This document shows, piece by piece, positions 62,401 to 64,000 of a DNA stretch of 64,000 bases. The stretch comes from Mactromeris polynyma. Taxonomy: Eukaryota; Mollusca; Bivalvia; Venerida; Mactridae. Below the pieces are notes generated by a model that did not search any database, was not told where the DNA came from, and saw only the letters and a list, made by a program, of their open reading frames with translations. The translations under genes and the position numbers were made by a program. Position 1 is the first letter of the stretch, and every line of letters starts with the position of its first letter. The stretch covers positions 1-64,000 of the forward strand of contig JASFXZ010000093.1 of assembly GCA_032209605.1 (NCBI GenBank), given 5' to 3'.

Positions 62401-63755
62401 CACTGTGCATATTACAAGCAGTCGAACAGACCAACATTTTCATTAGCTAATGTTAACGGTGGAATGCTGATTAAACTGTCTAGTGATGGAACAATCGACA
62501 GTTTGAGGTACTTGATACTTACACTGTTTTAGCTGATACTAATTATGCTCCCCGAATGAGTATCATACAGCCGCCGCTTCGTCTGCCCCTGCGTTAGTAA
62601 GTGTGTGCGTGCGTCCATCCTGCATTCGTGTTCGCGCTATTTCTCGGCAATCAACAACCGTTATTCAATGAAACTTAATGAGACGCTTCACTAACACGAG
62701 GAGATGCCATGTTATCGGCATGTTCTAGTTCGATGATTTTTCACATACGTATATATGGTCCATACCTCATGTACTAACTTTGGGGACCACCCATTAGTTC
62801 TACCAATATTCTTGATTAATGTTATTAAGGCGACTTACTAGTTCCGTAGCAAACCTCCATCTGAGTACTTCGACAGGTGGATGCATCTTTATAATCGAAC
62901 AAAGATGTGATGCTACAAGGAACAGTAATTATATTCACTAATATGCAGGCATAAATTAGAACTCTGACTTCTTAAGTATCCAGTTTCGGGATTTAAGCAC
63001 AAGTTAATGCTAATTTATTTTATTTTAATTGAAAAAATATACATTGCACAGAGTGTGTATTGGTGGAGTTGCTGACAAGGTGATACTTATGAGAAAAACA
63101 ATGGCTACTGCTGTCGGGAGGTAAGCATTTGAAATTAAGGATAATGGAGTGTTACATTAAATAATTACTGACACTTCATATATCTTAGTCAATACAAATA
63201 AAAATACAAACCGTGCCAAGGGTTCATACCTATGTGAATGGAGCTAAATGTTGGTTATGGTTTTGGCTGACTGCCTGGTATAATTTCTGTATCTATTTGC
63301 TTCAATCTGAAATTTGTAATCAGTTAAACATATCAAGATATCCATGACCTATAGCTGTAGCTTTTTACACTTAGATAATGCATTGCCAATGTGTTAACGA
63401 TAATGTAGAGGCCTTACTGTGCCCATTATAAGAAGCGTATATTCACTTATTCTGCTACTCTACAAAATAATATCCATTAGGTAGTACGTTAAAGACAGTG
63501 GCTTAATGTTCCTATATTGTCCCATGATTGGTTTTACCCATTGAAAATAAAAAGTGATGTCTATTCTCGGTCAAAGGTAATAGTTAGTGGCTTTTTTCTT
63601 TCAGAAAGTGGAATGATTGCCTCTTGAATGATGTTATTTCAAGTTCTTTGGAAGAGGTATCAACATTGAGTTGCAAACCAGCTGATACAAAATTCAAGAT
63701 GAATGTAGTTTCTGCATTTTTCTTTAAGTTTTATAATCAAGTGAATGCAAGCTTG
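50403..63755 (+). CDS. xanthine dehydrogenase/aldehyde oxidase-family enzyme, first 16 exons (3' partial)
   Basis: Exons, all in phase: 50403..50447, 52735..52792, 53309..53405, 53997..54105, 55251..55377, 55783..55844, 57031..57093, 58574..58648, 59177..59315, 59541..59711, 60441..60517, 61243..61333, 61924..62012, 62395..62507, 63052..63120, 63605..63755 (512 codons). Residues 1-90 form the ferredoxin-type 2Fe-2S domain ([18 protein letters not shown] with Cys 44, 49, 52; Cys 74). Residues 91-165 form the helical 2Fe-2S domain ([10 protein letters not shown] with Cys 114 and 117; [10 protein letters not shown] with Cys 149 and 151). All eight cluster cysteines are present. IFPPELQ leads into the FAD domain (about 213-512; [17 protein letters not shown]). 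The usual GGNI FAD-loop motif is SGSI here (344-347), and the following FFxGYRKT-like segment is missing. The family oxidises purines or aldehydes in the cytosol; the molybdopterin half lies outside the window, so substrate type is undecided. Confidence 0.92.
50770..51100. repeat. dispersed repeat in intron 1 of the xanthine dehydrogenase-like gene
   Basis: Bounded by GGGGCGGCTCCGGGATTTGG and the CCAGGGGGGCGCTAGGGCTC / AAGCCCCCCGGAAGCTC stretch. The contrast in composition with the AT-rich intron, and similarity to repeats I associate with bivalve genomes, suggest an old transposable element. Class unknown. Confidence 0.35.
56528..56601 (+). repeat. dispersed repeat, related copy at 39412-39480
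   Basis: TTCCATTC, then GTGGTT.GGAAAAAA and GACAAGAAGGGTCAAA are shared with 39412-39480. The copy is in intron 6 of the xanthine dehydrogenase-like gene. Ends undefined. Confidence 0.45.
57396..57415 (+). repeat. poly-G tract, 20 bases
   Basis: Twenty consecutive G in intron 7 of the xanthine dehydrogenase-like gene, flanked by ACATA and AGGCAC. The length may be uncertain because such tracts are hard to sequence. Confidence 0.9.
57765..57945 (+). repeat. tRNA-like SINE with AATAAATAAA tail
   Basis: A B-box-like GTTTGATCCCGGGAGGG lies near the start and the block ends CCCTTTAATAAATAAACAC. The body between has no gene. Located in intron 7 of the xanthine dehydrogenase-like gene. Confidence 0.5.
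61572..61700 (+). repeat. tRNA-derived SINE in intron 12 of the xanthine dehydrogenase-like gene
   Basis: A degenerate A-box region (TGGTAAGAGTGTCGTACTCC) and a clear B box (GGTTCGAATTCC) are followed by a non-tRNA body (GGCATGCTTTATCCTCGGTC). This is typical of a SINE head and not a complete tRNA. Confidence 0.55.
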
Positions 63756-64000
63756 GTAAGAGTATGCTATAGTTTTTATTTGTCATACGACTTTTGATTT
63801 TCGTGATTTGACAGATCCATTTTATCATAAATGTTCGCCAAAAAATCACATAAAGCAGTGCCTATTATGTCTTAACAATAACATACTTTAGAAATTACAG
63901 AAAAAAATACAATATACCAAATTTTGTAGAATTATTAAGCTCAGAAAATACGAATGTTGTTAAAAATCTGTCATTGTTTATCCATACAGCTTTTAACCTA

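Overview
The window looks like animal nuclear DNA, most likely from a bivalve or related mollusc. It is AT-rich, has long introns with GT-AG splice sites, tRNA-derived SINEs, many small inverted-repeat elements, and expanded lectin genes. The species call is inference; no bacterial or organellar signature is seen. Exon structures below were joined by hand from splice sites and reading phase, so the joins are predictions.

Layout: (1) 1-7452: a two-gene Harbinger-type DNA transposon. A DDE nuclease (HARBI1-like, + strand, 5' end cut by the window) converges on a complete 7-exon Myb/SANT-like protein (- strand). The right terminal repeat ends near 7452. (2) 9075-21060: a tandem array of four intronless genes for secreted PAN-plus-C-type-lectin proteins. 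Copies 2 and 4 are intact (245 aa). Copies 1 and 3 are broken by in-frame TGA codons, and copy 3 is a mosaic of copy 2 (5' part) and copy 1 (3' part). (3) 21060-25500: gene-poor DNA with a 51-bp minisatellite, a 664-bp Mutator-like element with a 9-bp target duplication, and SINE pieces. (4) 25512-38624 (-): a complete 14-exon, 638-aa AidB/ACDH-11-type acyl-CoA dehydrogenase. Its introns carry a 145-bp tandem array with a nuclear-receptor-like site in most units, and a 21-bp minisatellite that is open in frame with the preceding exon. (5) 40485-40861 (-): a small two-exon gene of unknown function. (6) 45469-47397 (-): an intronless 642-aa membrane protein with WSC-like and C-type-lectin-like ectodomains and five 29-aa repeats in its tail. 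(7) 50403-63755 (+): the first 16 exons (512 codons) of a xanthine dehydrogenase/aldehyde oxidase-family gene, covering both 2Fe-2S domains and the FAD domain. The molybdopterin part lies beyond the window.

Functionally, the window mixes a selfish element, a rapidly evolving recognition-protein cluster plus a related membrane receptor, and two flavoenzyme genes. Nothing shows that these act together. The most unusual points are the mosaic lectin array, the receptor tail repeats, the intronic arrays in the acyl-CoA dehydrogenase gene, and the changed FAD-loop motif in the xanthine dehydrogenase-like gene.
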